From Atlantibacter sp032062175 (GTDB lineage Bacteria; Pseudomonadota; Gammaproteobacteria; Enterobacterales; Enterobacteriaceae), in assembly GCF_032062175.1 (NCBI RefSeq), contig NZ_DAMBQK010000002.1, positions 310,001 through 374,000 on the forward strand: DNA of 64,000 bases. The letters run 5' to 3'. The notes beneath the pieces were generated by a model. The model was not told where the DNA came from. It saw only the letters and a program-made list of their open reading frames with translations, and did no database searches. This document shows positions 16,701 through 25,432 of the stretch, piece after piece. Position 1 is the first letter of the stretch. Each line of letters opens with the position of its first letter. Made by a program: the position numbers and the translations under genes.

Positions 16701-19197
16701 TTTCAGCGGTATTAATGTGCTGTTTCGCGGCAGACTCCAGCGAGCGGCCCGGGCCCACTTCAAGGAAAACAAACGAATGATGATCTTCCGCAATCAAAGT
16801 CTTGAACGCATGAGTGAACAGCACCGGCTGACGCACATGGTTAATCCAGTAATCCGGGTTCTGGGCCTGGCTGTCGGTGATCCAGTCGCCGGTCACAGTG
16901 GACACAAATGGGATGACGGGGGGGTTAAAGGTGATTTTCTCAATCACCTTGCGGAAATCGTTAAGCATCGGCTCCATCATGTACGAGTGGAACGCGTGCG
17001 AGGTGTCGAGGTGTTTGCAGAAAATCCCTTCGTCTTCCAGTTTGTTCTGGAAGGCTTCAATTTCAACCAAACCGCCTGCAATCACACACAATCCGGGATA
17101 GTTGGCGGCCGCAATCTCAAGCTGGCCTTCCGCTAATCGTGCGCGCAGCGTCTCCTCGTCCATCAGCACGGCAAGCATCGCACCCGCAGGTAGTTGCTGG
17201 ACCAGTTTGCCGCGCATGGCGACGGCGGTAAGCGCATCTTTCAGAGACAACACGCCAGAGAGGCAGGCGGCTACGTATTCCCCCACACTATGGCCAATCA
17301 TCATGTCGGGTTTTACGCCCCAGGACAGCCACAGTTGCGCCAGCGCATACTCCACCACAAACAGGGCTGGCTGGGTATACTGCGTCTCGTTGATCAGATC
17401 TTTATGGGCGCTATCGACGTCCTGGAAAATGATGTCGCGCAGGTTGCGTTCGAGGATATTCTCAAGATGAGCGCAGCAGCGATCCAGGGCCTGGCGGAAG
17501 GTTGGGTAGCTGTCATACAGCTCGCGTGCCATGTTGATGTACTGGTTGCCCTGGCCTGGGAACATAAACACCACTGATTTGGGTTTTTTGCCCGATTGCG
17601 GCGCAATCATCGTGGGCTGCGCGAGTTTACTGAGCAATGTCTCGCGATCGCGCGCAACCACAAATCCGCTGTGCGCCATATGCTGGCGTCCCACCTGAAG
17701 GGTGTACGCCACATCCGCCAGATTCAGTTCATCATGCTGTTGCAGGTGCAGTCTGAGGTTTTCACGCATCTTTTCCAGCGCGGAAGGAGTTTTCGCCGAG
17801 TAAGGAAACAGCAAGTGGCCGTCCGCCGCGCTGCTGACCGGAGCCTCAGGCGCTTCTTCCATAATCACGCAAGCATTAGTGCCGCCCACGCCGAAGGAGT
17901 TCACCAGTGCCCGCAGTGGCGCGCCGTTAGCGTCCAGCGGGTGCGTTTCGGTGTTCATGATGAACGGGCTGTGTTCAAAATCGATATTGGGGTTTGGCGT
18001 TTTGTAGTGCAGCGAAGCAGGCAACACGCGATTTTTCAGGGCCAGTGAGGCTTTGATTAGACTGGCAACCCCGGATGCGGCATCAGTGTGTCCGATATTC
18101 GTCTTGACTGATCCGAGAAGGCAGTACTGATTTTTCGCTGTGAACTCCTGGAACGTCTGGCTCAGGGAGCTGAACTCAATGGGATCACCGAGTGCCGTAG
18201 CGGTACCGTGCGCTTCCACAAAATTAATGGTAGCGGGATTGACCTCTGCGCGTTTCAGAGCTTCATTGGCAACGGCAATCTGGCCGGCGATACCCGGTGC
18301 GGTAAAGCCCGCTTTGGTATTGCCGTCATTATTAATCGCACCGCCTTTAATCACCGCGTAGATATGATCACCATCGCGTATTGCATCGCTCAGGCGTTTG
18401 AGTAACACCACGCCTACGCCACGGCTAAATACGGTGCCGTTGGCTCGGGAATCAAAGGCATAGCAATGGCCGTCGGCAGATTCCATGCCGCCCTGCATAT
18501 AGAGGTAGCCACGACGCTCAGGCGTATCAATAGACACGCCGCCGGCAAGCACCATGTCGCTTTCACCGTTCAGGAGGCTGTTAACGCCCATGACAATCGC
18601 GACCATCGCGGTGGAGCAAGCGGTTTGTACGTCCACGCTGGGGCCTTTGAGGTTCAGCTTATAAGACACGCGCGTGGTGACATAATCTTTGTCGTTATTA
18701 GTCACCAGCGACGCGCCGCTTGCATATTTCTGAACCTCCTGGTTAGCGCCGGCCTGTTGCAGGTGCCAGGCTGTGCCGGTGCCGCCAAACACACTGACTT
18801 TTCCCGGATAGGTTGAAGGTACGTAGCCCGCATTTTCAAAAGCCAGCCAACTGCACTCCAGGAAGTTGCGGTGTTGGGGATCCATGATTTCCGCATCACG
18901 AGGCGTAATATCAAAGAAGCTGGCGTCAAAATGCTGTGCATCACCCAGGATCCCCCGGCGGCGAATATAGTTTGGCGCGCCGATAAGTTCTTCATCAACA
19001 CCGGAGGCGCGTAGCTCTGCATCCGTAAAGGTAGTAATTGTTTCCAGACCATCGAGAAGATTACGCCAGTAGGTAGTGATATCTTCCGCGCCAGGGAAGC
19101 GACCCGCCATGCCAATGATGGCGATATCTTTATCACGAATGTTAGCGAGATTATTCATGAGCGGTGATCCCATTAGATTTATTTTCTGCTTGATCAT
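13723..19197 (-). CDS. Type I polyketide synthase, KS-AT-KR-DH-ACP
   Basis: A single 1824-residue extension module. The KS (about 25-450) has DVQTACSTAMVA (Cys about 194), VEAHGTATALGDP and NIGHTDAASG, i.e. the full Cys-His-His triad. The AT (about 545-870) has GHSVGEYVAA and SHAFHSYM; HAFH indicates malonyl-CoA. The KR (about 1170-1370) has ITGGLGGLG, VFHTAGVAG, LFSSITA and the catalytic Tyr in DYCAGNAF. A dehydratase-type double hotdog (about 1390-1700) has DEHRLLNTPTL and FHPSMIDSV. The ACP has FTELGGNSLLAV. The DH follows the KR, the reverse of the usual DH-KR order. The ATG at 19197 has an AGGA Shine-Dalgarno 7 nt upstream. It overlaps the upstream A-T gene by 47 nt. Confidence 0.93.
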   Translation of the reverse strand: MIKQKINLMGSPLMNNLANIRDKDIAIIGMAGRFPGAEDITTYWRNLLDGLETITTFTDAELRASGVDEELIGAPNYIRRRGILGDAQHFDASFFDITPRDAEIMDPQHRNFLECSWLAFENAGYVPSTYPGKVSVFGGTGTAWHLQQAGANQEVQKYASGASLVTNNDKDYVTTRVSYKLNLKGPSVDVQTACSTAMVAIVMGVNSLLNGESDMVLAGGVSIDTPERRGYLYMQGGMESADGHCYAFDSRANGTVFSRGVGVVLLKRLSDAIRDGDHIYAVIKGGAINNDGNTKAGFTAPGIAGQIAVANEALKRAEVNPATINFVEAHGTATALGDPIEFSSLSQTFQEFTAKNQYCLLGSVKTNIGHTDAASGVASLIKASLALKNRVLPASLHYKTPNPNIDFEHSPFIMNTETHPLDANGAPLRALVNSFGVGGTNACVIMEEAPEAPVSSAADGHLLFPYSAKTPSALEKMRENLRLHLQQHDELNLADVAYTLQVGRQHMAHSGFVVARDRETLLSKLAQPTMIAPQSGKKPKSVVFMFPGQGNQYINMARELYDSYPTFRQALDRCCAHLENILERNLRDIIFQDVDSAHKDLINETQYTQPALFVVEYALAQLWLSWGVKPDMMIGHSVGEYVAACLSGVLSLKDALTAVAMRGKLVQQLPAGAMLAVLMDEETLRARLAEGQLEIAAANYPGLCVIAGGLVEIEAFQNKLEDEGIFCKHLDTSHAFHSYMMEPMLNDFRKVIEKITFNPPVIPFVSTVTGDWITDSQAQNPDYWINHVRQPVLFTHAFKTLIAEDHHSFVFLEVGPGRSLESAAKQHINTAENPAIFASLPTAKDVALTGEQCLSTLGQLWCCGVAIDWTGYYDGHCRLRLPLPGYPFERKEFRLPLISVDALNGLDNRSLNARKRKQASISNWFYMPTWRQTIPAKYMNGKVSSVATECWVIFTDNHGVADALLMQLREAGFTAITVAQGNAFQEDQDAFVIDPDNSAHYVELFSRLKSRELTPSRVLHLWSLCEQNDDTRLMDVCEPLTRAAFYSPMYLQQALIGENLLAGLRLLLVTNNIFSVAGEPIGSPHKALLTGPARVFYHEYHEVRCHLVDVALDAPAADIARLLIEESNIDTDGKLVAYRQLHRWEEAYQQVPLVSQESQKPVSVRDDGVYLITGGLGGLGMLVAEQLAQSSNATLILTFRSPLPAREEWQYWLQQHAVDDPTSEKLACILRLEEHGNRVHLLNVDVCDYDGMKAGLAEFSRIDGVFHTAGVAGGGIIPLKNSTNCADVLDPKVRGTLIIDELLADRAPEFFLLFSSITAIVGDPARIDYCAGNAFMDVFAHYRNQHRPGFSMSINWGQWGDIGMAARWNKQLNEKSRNNAFEKITGDLLTQIDSKAGEEAFRVNLAVNQDWVIDEHRLLNTPTLVGTTILSLLNEYLAVFKAGEGLQVKNLMLSTPVLYHHAWPREMNLVVAQQDKGYRFSLKSRGILDFNWQEHAFGQIGELKAQDTEYALPDEIRKRCPVVISDYALSTSEDFLALSARWNTTAELRKNDSEWFIRQALAPAFTGDLQRYAFHPSMIDSVAIACLSGITEEYYLPISYGHIDFHAPLDSECFVHAKLSQPYHPQDNTIVMNIVFFSAQGKRLLTLENYTLIKIADNNQVHAGNMTKMAEVKVNLQNKDILYFEGLEAVKRLLNHLQFPQLVVVTSDLDQFIFEAIPEKEEEENLQIEASIADSHGRPALSVEYVAPENEIEKEIAKVWQSILGISGIGALDNFTELGGNSLLAVQVVSIVSGIFEVDIRVDLFYQDQTIRGLANLLVGELIE

Positions 19198-20989
19198 TTT
19201 TGTTTCCTGCTGCGAACTTATGGCTTTTATCAGCCAGATAAGCGCTCAGTGTTTTAACAGTTGGATACTGAAAAAGATCCATAATCGAGACCGGAATTTC
19301 CAGATGCTTTTTAATTTCCCGGTGTACTTTTGACATTAGCAACGAGTTGCCGCCAGCATCAAAAAAATTTTCATGAACGGATAGGTTTTTATTATTGAGC
19401 ACCTGTTCCCATATTTTGATAATTTCCGCTTCAATGCCTGATGAGGGAAGGACGATATTTTTTGTCATGCTTACTTGACCTTTTTTAAAAATATGATGTA
19501 GAGAAGGGCTATCCACTTTTCCATTGGGTAGCGTGGGGATAAAATCCTGTTCAATAAAATATGAAGGAATCATATAAAAAGGCAGGATGTTATAAAGATG
19601 CTCTTTTAATTGTTGCTCCTCGACAGTTTCATTTTCTTTAATGACATAAAATGCCACCATTTCCGGAATCCCCGAACGGACGTTATTTTCCAGAATGACA
19701 GCCGCATTCGCTAATTTGCTGTAATTTCGCAAAATGGCTTCTGTTTCATTTAATTCCACACGATGACCGCGCAATTTTACCTGGCTGTCGATGCGGCCGA
19801 GAAATTCCAGCACACCATCTTCCCGTGCCCGTACAATATCGCCGGTTTTATACATCAGGCCAGGCGCATCCGCTGCGAACAGCTCATTTACGAAACGACT
19901 ACGGGTTTGTTCCGGGTCATTAATATAGCCCTGTGCCAGTGTATCGCCTGCCAGATAAAGCTCCCCTGAGGCGCCTGCCGGAAGCTGGTTACCCTGTTCA
20001 TCCAGCACGTATGCTCTGACATGAGGAATAGGGGTGCCAATAGGCACAATGGTGTAATCCGCACCGGGCTGACACAACCAGTGGCAGGCAAAAATCGTGG
20101 CTTCTGTCGGGCCGTATAGGTTGTGAATTTGACCGGAAAACTGCGCTGCCAGATCGTCGACCAGTTTCTGGTCCAGCGCTTCGCCGCCAGAAAAAATATG
20201 CTGTAATTCATTACAGACTGCCAGCTTTTGCACTGCAACAAGGGCGCGCAGCGCCGTGGGAACAAATTGCGCCACGGTGACGCTGTGTTGCTGCATAAAA
20301 TGGATAACCTGATTAGGATCATACTTCCTTTCATCGGAAATCAGTGCGCAGCTCGCCCCGGTAATCAGTGGCCAGAAAATTTCCCATACCGAGACATCAA
20401 AACTAAACGTGGACTGATTAAGCACCACATCGTGCTGCGTTAAACCAAACGCTTGTTGCATCCACCAAAGGTAATTCACTACCGTGCGGTGCCGCACCAT
20501 GACGCCTTTCGGTTGACCGGTCGAACCTGAGGTATACATGACATAGCAGAGCGCATCATCATCCACCACAGGCAACGCTGTATCACTGACGGTATTCAGG
20601 TTCAGCGCGTTGATATTCAATTTTTTATCTTCATCGACCGCTATTTTAGAGGCTAATGACGGATCCGTAATAACAAAAGAGACGTCAGCATGGCGTGCGA
20701 TATATAACAGTCGTTCCTGGGGGTACGAAGGATCAAGCGGAACATAACATGCACCCACCTTTAATATTCCCAGCAGACTGGTAATCAGTGAGATCCCTTT
20801 ATTAAGATAAACCCCAATTTTGTCGCCAGGTTTGACGCCTTGTTTAAGAAAATAACCGGCCAGTGCGGTTGAGCGATTATCCAGTTCCTCATAACTGACT
20901 GATGACTGTTCGCTTCTCAGCGCGACGGCATGAGGCGTTTTTGTTTTCTGCGCTATAAATTGCGCATGAATTGTTTTTTCCGATTTCAT
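19151..20989 (-). CDS. Stand-alone NRPS A-T didomain (second building block)
   Basis: A 612-residue protein with one adenylation domain (about 10-500: YTSGSTGQPKG, FSFDVSVWEIFWPL, HNLYGPTEATI, YKTGDIVR, KLRGHRVEL, LPNGKVD) and one carrier domain (about 515-590: FFDAGGNSLLMSK). A polar tail follows that may dock to the PKS. The specificity pocket reads D-V-W-Q-F-G-L-I-F plus Lys. Asp235 is present, so an alpha-amino acid is expected. DVW recalls serine-type codes, but the rest does not match any code I know. It lacks its own C domain, so the C domain of the upstream protein should load the starter onto its T domain. The start is supported by AGGAAG six bases upstream. Confidence 0.92.
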   Translation of the reverse strand: MKSEKTIHAQFIAQKTKTPHAVALRSEQSSVSYEELDNRSTALAGYFLKQGVKPGDKIGVYLNKGISLITSLLGILKVGACYVPLDPSYPQERLLYIARHADVSFVITDPSLASKIAVDEDKKLNINALNLNTVSDTALPVVDDDALCYVMYTSGSTGQPKGVMVRHRTVVNYLWWMQQAFGLTQHDVVLNQSTFSFDVSVWEIFWPLITGASCALISDERKYDPNQVIHFMQQHSVTVAQFVPTALRALVAVQKLAVCNELQHIFSGGEALDQKLVDDLAAQFSGQIHNLYGPTEATIFACHWLCQPGADYTIVPIGTPIPHVRAYVLDEQGNQLPAGASGELYLAGDTLAQGYINDPEQTRSRFVNELFAADAPGLMYKTGDIVRAREDGVLEFLGRIDSQVKLRGHRVELNETEAILRNYSKLANAAVILENNVRSGIPEMVAFYVIKENETVEEQQLKEHLYNILPFYMIPSYFIEQDFIPTLPNGKVDSPSLHHIFKKGQVSMTKNIVLPSSGIEAEIIKIWEQVLNNKNLSVHENFFDAGGNSLLMSKVHREIKKHLEIPVSIMDLFQYPTVKTLSAYLADKSHKFAAGNKNDQAENKSNGITAHE

Positions 20990-21032
20990 AACCGGCTTCC
21001 TTTAGTATTATAAAGAATAATAATTGATGACT

Positions 21033-24000
21033 TTATTGAATGTGAAATCCTGACAGCAACGCAAGATACTCGTCAGATAATGTTTTTATATTATTTGCAG
21101 AGAAAACCTCTGGGTTATAATTAAAACACAACGTAAAACATTCAGCGTCCTGAATAAGCAAAGTCAAATCCAGTTTAGAATAGTGACTATATATTTCACT
21201 GACGCTTAACTGACAACCCTTGATAAGTCGCTTTTCGGGTAGTGTCGTTAAATAGTTAAAACCTACCGAAAAATGTAGCAACGGTTCATCAGATGAATGA
21301 CGTAATGCATGCACGAGGTCCTGATAAGACAAATATTGGTTCTCCAGCAGGCCAAACAGATGTTTTTTGCAGCGCGCAAGGAAGTGTTTAAACGGCTCTT
21401 CGTCTTCGGTATCAATAAAGAAACTGGTCATATTAACGAAACAGCCCAGCGTCCCGGCATCCTCCTGCGAAACCCGATCGGTCGTTGGAATGCCTATCGG
21501 CTGATGACAATATGAAGTGTTCTGCAATACAAGACGGAATGCAGCAAGCAAGGTGATAAAGGGTGTGACATTATGGTGGTGCGAGAAGCGGCGCAGCCGC
21601 TCGCTCTGTTCATTTGTCAGAGTTACCAGTAAATTTTGGCCCTCTGTACAGGCAGATTGCATGACAGGTGAGGGTAATGCACCCTGACGGCGATATCCTG
21701 CCAGGGTTTGACGCCAGAATTCAGTCGCCTTCGCGTGCTGTTCCGGAGTGTTTAGCTGGCGTTGTTCATGACAATAATCGGCATACTCCCAGCCCGCGTT
21801 GATGCGATACTTCACATCACCTGCCAGGAATGCCTGATAATAACTGACAAACTGCCGGAAAAATGGCGCGATCGCGTCATGATCGAAAAGCGTGTGATGC
21901 ACTCTGCCCAACAGGACATAATGATCCTTCGCGTGTTCAAGCAGCCAGAAATCCGTAAGCGGCAATTGTTCAAAATCTTCTGTGTCACGACAGGCAATCT
22001 CAAGCATCACGCTATCGCGCAATGGGCGCGCTTCAGGCAAAACCACTTTCAGCACAGGAATATTTAGTGTTGTGGGAGGGGTTATTCGGCCAGAAACCGG
22101 CTCGCTATCAAGATCAAACTGAGTACGTAGCACTGCGTTCTGCTCGAGAATACACGACACACTATGGTTAACAGCACTTTTATTAATGTTGCCCTGAATA
22201 TCGATGGCGAAATAAATTTGGTAAAGCCACGGATTTTCATTCATCAATTCCAGAGTAAGGAAATAGCGTTGCCGGGAAGACAACATTCCTTCGTCTGCAT
22301 CCTTAACCTCATTACCGACAAGTTCATTATTGCTGTAATAAGGAACGACGCCTGCCAGCATTCGCGGCGTGGGATTGCCAAAAAAACAGTCGAAATCAAT
22401 TTCTGAATAGAACTGATGACGAATACGATGGCGAACCTGCATGATTTGTAAAGAATTGCCGCCCAACTCGAAGAAATTATCATTCGCGCCCAGGTTGATG
22501 ATACCCAGCACATCCTGCCAGATATCTATCATCTCCTGCTCAAGTTCATTTGCCGCCGTCGCATACGGTACGGTGAGTGCAGGGCGCAGTGGAGACGGTT
22601 TCGGCAAACGGTGAACGTCGAGTTTGCCATTCGGCAATTTAGGTATCGCATCCAGATAAATAAAGCAGGCGGGGATCATCACTGCTGGCAATTTTGCAGC
22701 AACGAAACGGCGCAACTCCGTTTGTGGGATCCGTGCTTGCGCCGTGACCAGGTAAGCAATAATCCTGGGCATGCCCAGACTTTCATCGCAGCGAACAATA
22801 GCTTTCGCAATCCCTGGGTGAGAAATCAATGTTTGTTCAATTTCTTCTGCGGCTATGCGAACGCCATTGAGCTTAAATTGTTGATCGCGACGGCCCAAAT
22901 AAAGTACGTCATTATTACTGAGCGTTTTGCCTAAGTCACCCGTGCGGTGCACTCGCCAGGTGCGACCCTGGCGTTCGAGTTGATAAAATCGCTCAGCAGT
23001 CAACGCTTCGCGATTGATATATCCCCGGGAGACGCCATCGCCCAGAATACAAATCTCACCCACTTCGCCCGGTGCAACTTCCTGACATTGCTCATCAACA
23101 ATCAGTAATTCGCTGCCGCGTAAAGCTTTGCCAATAGTGACGGTATTTTCCGCTTGCAGCTGACAGAATGAGCCATTAGCAGTGGCTTCTGTTGGACCGT
23201 ACAAATTAAATAAAAGAATATCCGGGACTTCGCAGAATGTACGATTTTTAAGATTGTTCGATACCGGTTCACCTGATAAAAACAAGGTCTTTGGTAGCGA
23301 AAGCGAACTGGCATCAGTTTGCTTCTGTACATAATTTAGCAACTCTTCCCAGATTGTTGGGACGCAGTAAAGGGCGCCATCCGGATATTGCTTATACCAG
23401 TCTAATAATAACGGATACTGTTGCAGAACGTTTTTTGGAAGAATATGTAATGTATCACCCCGTAATAATGGCGCATACAATTGCGTGACGGCTGCTGCAA
23501 AGCTCAACGAGGCTGTTAAGGGTAATCTGGCACGGGTTACTGGCCATAAATCTTCATTAAACCAGGAGAGATAGTAATCCATATTGGCATGCTCAATCAG
23601 TACGCCTTTCGGCACGCCGGTGGAGCCAGAGGTATAAAGAATATAGGCAAGGTCTTCGCCAGCCACATCGGGCAGTGTACAGACAGGTGGGTTTTCCGAC
23701 AAAGCCAGTAAATCCTCCAGAAATACAACGGGCGTACCCATATATTTCAGTGCATTAAACTGGTTGCTTTCTCTGGACGTGATGACCAGGAAAGATGAGG
23801 AATCCTCAACAATGGTTGCTATCCTCTCTGGAGGATGAAAGTCTGAAAGGGGAACATAGGTAAATCCCGCTTTCATGATCGCCAGCAACACCGCGGGTAA
23901 ATGAAGGCATGGTTCCAGGTAAACTGCGATTACACCGTGGCGATTTCCTTGTCCAAACGCATTAAATAAGTACTGTGCGATTTGCGTTGAAGTTTTTTTA

Positions 24001-24110
24001 AGTTGCCCGTAAGACTGAGTCTGTTGCTCAAACATTACGGCGATCGAGTCATATTTTTCCGCTGCAATTCTCTCTATCTTATTAAAGACAGGGTGTAATG
24101 AATTTTTCAT
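21033..24110 (-). CDS. NRPS initiation protein, A-T-C, atypical A domain
   Basis: A 1025-residue first protein of the assembly line. It has an A domain (about 10-510: YTSGSTGVPKG, NLYGPTEATANG, HRTGDLGK, LPNGKLD), a T domain (about 525-600: FFELGGNSLQIMQ) and a C domain (about 610-1020). In the pocket the Asp235 position is Ala (motif SLSFAAAVTQLY), giving A-A-T-C-F-S-L-A-N plus Lys. Domains lacking this Asp usually activate acids without an alpha-amino group. The C-domain active site reads HHTLFDH instead of HHxxxDG, keeping both His and the Asp. The A-T-C order means it starts the chain and condenses it onto the following A-T protein. Base composition is visibly AT-richer than the flanks. 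Confidence 0.92.
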   Translation of the reverse strand: MKNSLHPVFNKIERIAAEKYDSIAVMFEQQTQSYGQLKKTSTQIAQYLFNAFGQGNRHGVIAVYLEPCLHLPAVLLAIMKAGFTYVPLSDFHPPERIATIVEDSSSFLVITSRESNQFNALKYMGTPVVFLEDLLALSENPPVCTLPDVAGEDLAYILYTSGSTGVPKGVLIEHANMDYYLSWFNEDLWPVTRARLPLTASLSFAAAVTQLYAPLLRGDTLHILPKNVLQQYPLLLDWYKQYPDGALYCVPTIWEELLNYVQKQTDASSLSLPKTLFLSGEPVSNNLKNRTFCEVPDILLFNLYGPTEATANGSFCQLQAENTVTIGKALRGSELLIVDEQCQEVAPGEVGEICILGDGVSRGYINREALTAERFYQLERQGRTWRVHRTGDLGKTLSNNDVLYLGRRDQQFKLNGVRIAAEEIEQTLISHPGIAKAIVRCDESLGMPRIIAYLVTAQARIPQTELRRFVAAKLPAVMIPACFIYLDAIPKLPNGKLDVHRLPKPSPLRPALTVPYATAANELEQEMIDIWQDVLGIINLGANDNFFELGGNSLQIMQVRHRIRHQFYSEIDFDCFFGNPTPRMLAGVVPYYSNNELVGNEVKDADEGMLSSRQRYFLTLELMNENPWLYQIYFAIDIQGNINKSAVNHSVSCILEQNAVLRTQFDLDSEPVSGRITPPTTLNIPVLKVVLPEARPLRDSVMLEIACRDTEDFEQLPLTDFWLLEHAKDHYVLLGRVHHTLFDHDAIAPFFRQFVSYYQAFLAGDVKYRINAGWEYADYCHEQRQLNTPEQHAKATEFWRQTLAGYRRQGALPSPVMQSACTEGQNLLVTLTNEQSERLRRFSHHHNVTPFITLLAAFRLVLQNTSYCHQPIGIPTTDRVSQEDAGTLGCFVNMTSFFIDTEDEEPFKHFLARCKKHLFGLLENQYLSYQDLVHALRHSSDEPLLHFSVGFNYLTTLPEKRLIKGCQLSVSEIYSHYSKLDLTLLIQDAECFTLCFNYNPEVFSANNIKTLSDEYLALLSGFHIQ

Positions 24111-24700
24111 TTTCCAACCTCTATCGCACTTAAAGGAATATATCTAAAACCATTTCTGAATAAAAACTCAATTCTTAAAAAGCATATTTACCAATGCCGT
24201 TGTGAAAGAAGTGTAATTGAGGTGTTTAAATTTTTTTTAAACCATCCGTCAACAAAATTCTAATAGTCGCGGTATGAAATTAAATATCAAAGGCAACGGA
24301 TGACAATAATTTACAAGAAAAAACTATGTGTAATTATTTGCACTGGTAAAATCACTTACAAATAGCAATAAATATGAAGCCGGGCTGGCGATTAATATTA
24401 TTTTTATGGGTAAATTATTTCTGACTGAAACAGGAGGAGGAGGTTGTTTATTAGCTTTTTTCATTTGCGCCTGATAAAAGACACAAGACTTTACAGATCT
24501 CAGTAAAGAAACTGAGAAGTTCGATGCGCGTTTTAACCTTTGTTGAACTTCATCCAGGTAGGATGGGGAAAGTAAAAGGCTGAGCTCTGGTTATCTTTTT
24601 GAAATTAAATATCTTTATTTCTGGGCGGATGGCAAAAATGGATAAATATAATGGATTCTGTAGCAAAGCAAAAAAAAACGTAAGAATAGAAAGAGATGAC
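24111..24700. promoter_or_regulatory. AT-rich divergent intergenic region of the biosynthetic island
   Basis: About 590 nt separate the first NRPS start (24110, reverse) from the phosphopantetheinyl transferase start (24701, forward). It must hold both promoters. It is strongly AT-rich, with a small inverted repeat GTTTAAA / TTTAAAC (24224-24242). I cannot assign -35/-10 elements or an operator with confidence, and no regulator gene is present in the island. Confidence 0.5.
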
Positions 24701-25432
24701 ATGACCGACGTAAAGCATTCAACATCAGATTTCATGGCCAGCAAATTGCAAATTCTCATCCCGTCGTTTTCAGGGGTGTGCTACCAGAGTAATTTTTATG
24801 TGGAAAGCTATACAGACGCTTTAGCCTGCACATTGCTCGCTACCGAACTGAAACCAGAGATTACTCACGCAGTAATTAAAAGAAGGGCGGAATTTGTTGC
24901 CGGGCGCAGTCTGGCCAGGCACGCGTTGCAACAACTTGGCGCGGATGACAGTGTCGTTGATATTGACAAGCACCGAGCGCCGGTCTGGCCGGCAGGATTT
25001 GTCGGCTCAATCAGTCATACTGATACTCTGGCGGTCTGCGCGGTTGCTCGATGCCAGGACATAGAAAGGCTCGGTGTGGATATCGAAGAATACATCGCTG
25101 ATGAGATGGCTTATTTTGTCTTCGCAAGTGTAGTAACAGAGGCGGAACGCGTGCTGTTTGACCAATACCCCCTATATCGGCATGCTTTACTTACAGTGAT
25201 CTTTTCAGCCAAAGAGAGTCTCTTTAAAGCGCTGTTTCCTGTGGTGGGGCATTACTTTGGGTTTGAAGTGGCGAGGCTTAAAGAAATTAACTTTTCTGCG
25301 GGCACCCTCGTGATGGAACTGACAACGGATCTTATGCCAGAACTGGCTGTGGGACGCTGCTTTAACGGCCAGTTTCGTCTTCATGACAGCTATGTATTTA
25401 CCATGATAATGGAACGAGCTGGCGCGTATTAG
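24701..25432 (+). CDS. 4'-phosphopantetheinyl transferase, EntD type
   Basis: This enzyme converts apo carrier domains to the holo form by transferring phosphopantetheine from CoA, so it should activate the three T domains and the ACP of the adjacent megasynthases. EntD/Sfp motifs are present: RRAEFVAGRSLARHAL, WPAGFVGSISHTD, the Mg-binding GVDIEEY, and FSAKESLFKALFP. The ATG at 24701 (MTDVKHS) has AAAGAG upstream. A longer frame from a TTG at 24599 is open, but its first 34 residues lack family features. It is transcribed away from the NRPS operon. Confidence 0.92.
   Translation: MTDVKHSTSDFMASKLQILIPSFSGVCYQSNFYVESYTDALACTLLATELKPEITHAVIKRRAEFVAGRSLARHALQQLGADDSVVDIDKHRAPVWPAGFVGSISHTDTLAVCAVARCQDIERLGVDIEEYIADEMAYFVFASVVTEAERVLFDQYPLYRHALLTVIFSAKESLFKALFPVVGHYFGFEVARLKEINFSAGTLVMELTTDLMPELAVGRCFNGQFRLHDSYVFTMIMERAGAY

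Noticed and set aside
24599..24700. N-terminal extension of the phosphopantetheinyl transferase from a TTG
   Set aside because: The 34 extra residues have no family features, while the ATG at 24701 has a Shine-Dalgarno and conserved sequence follows.
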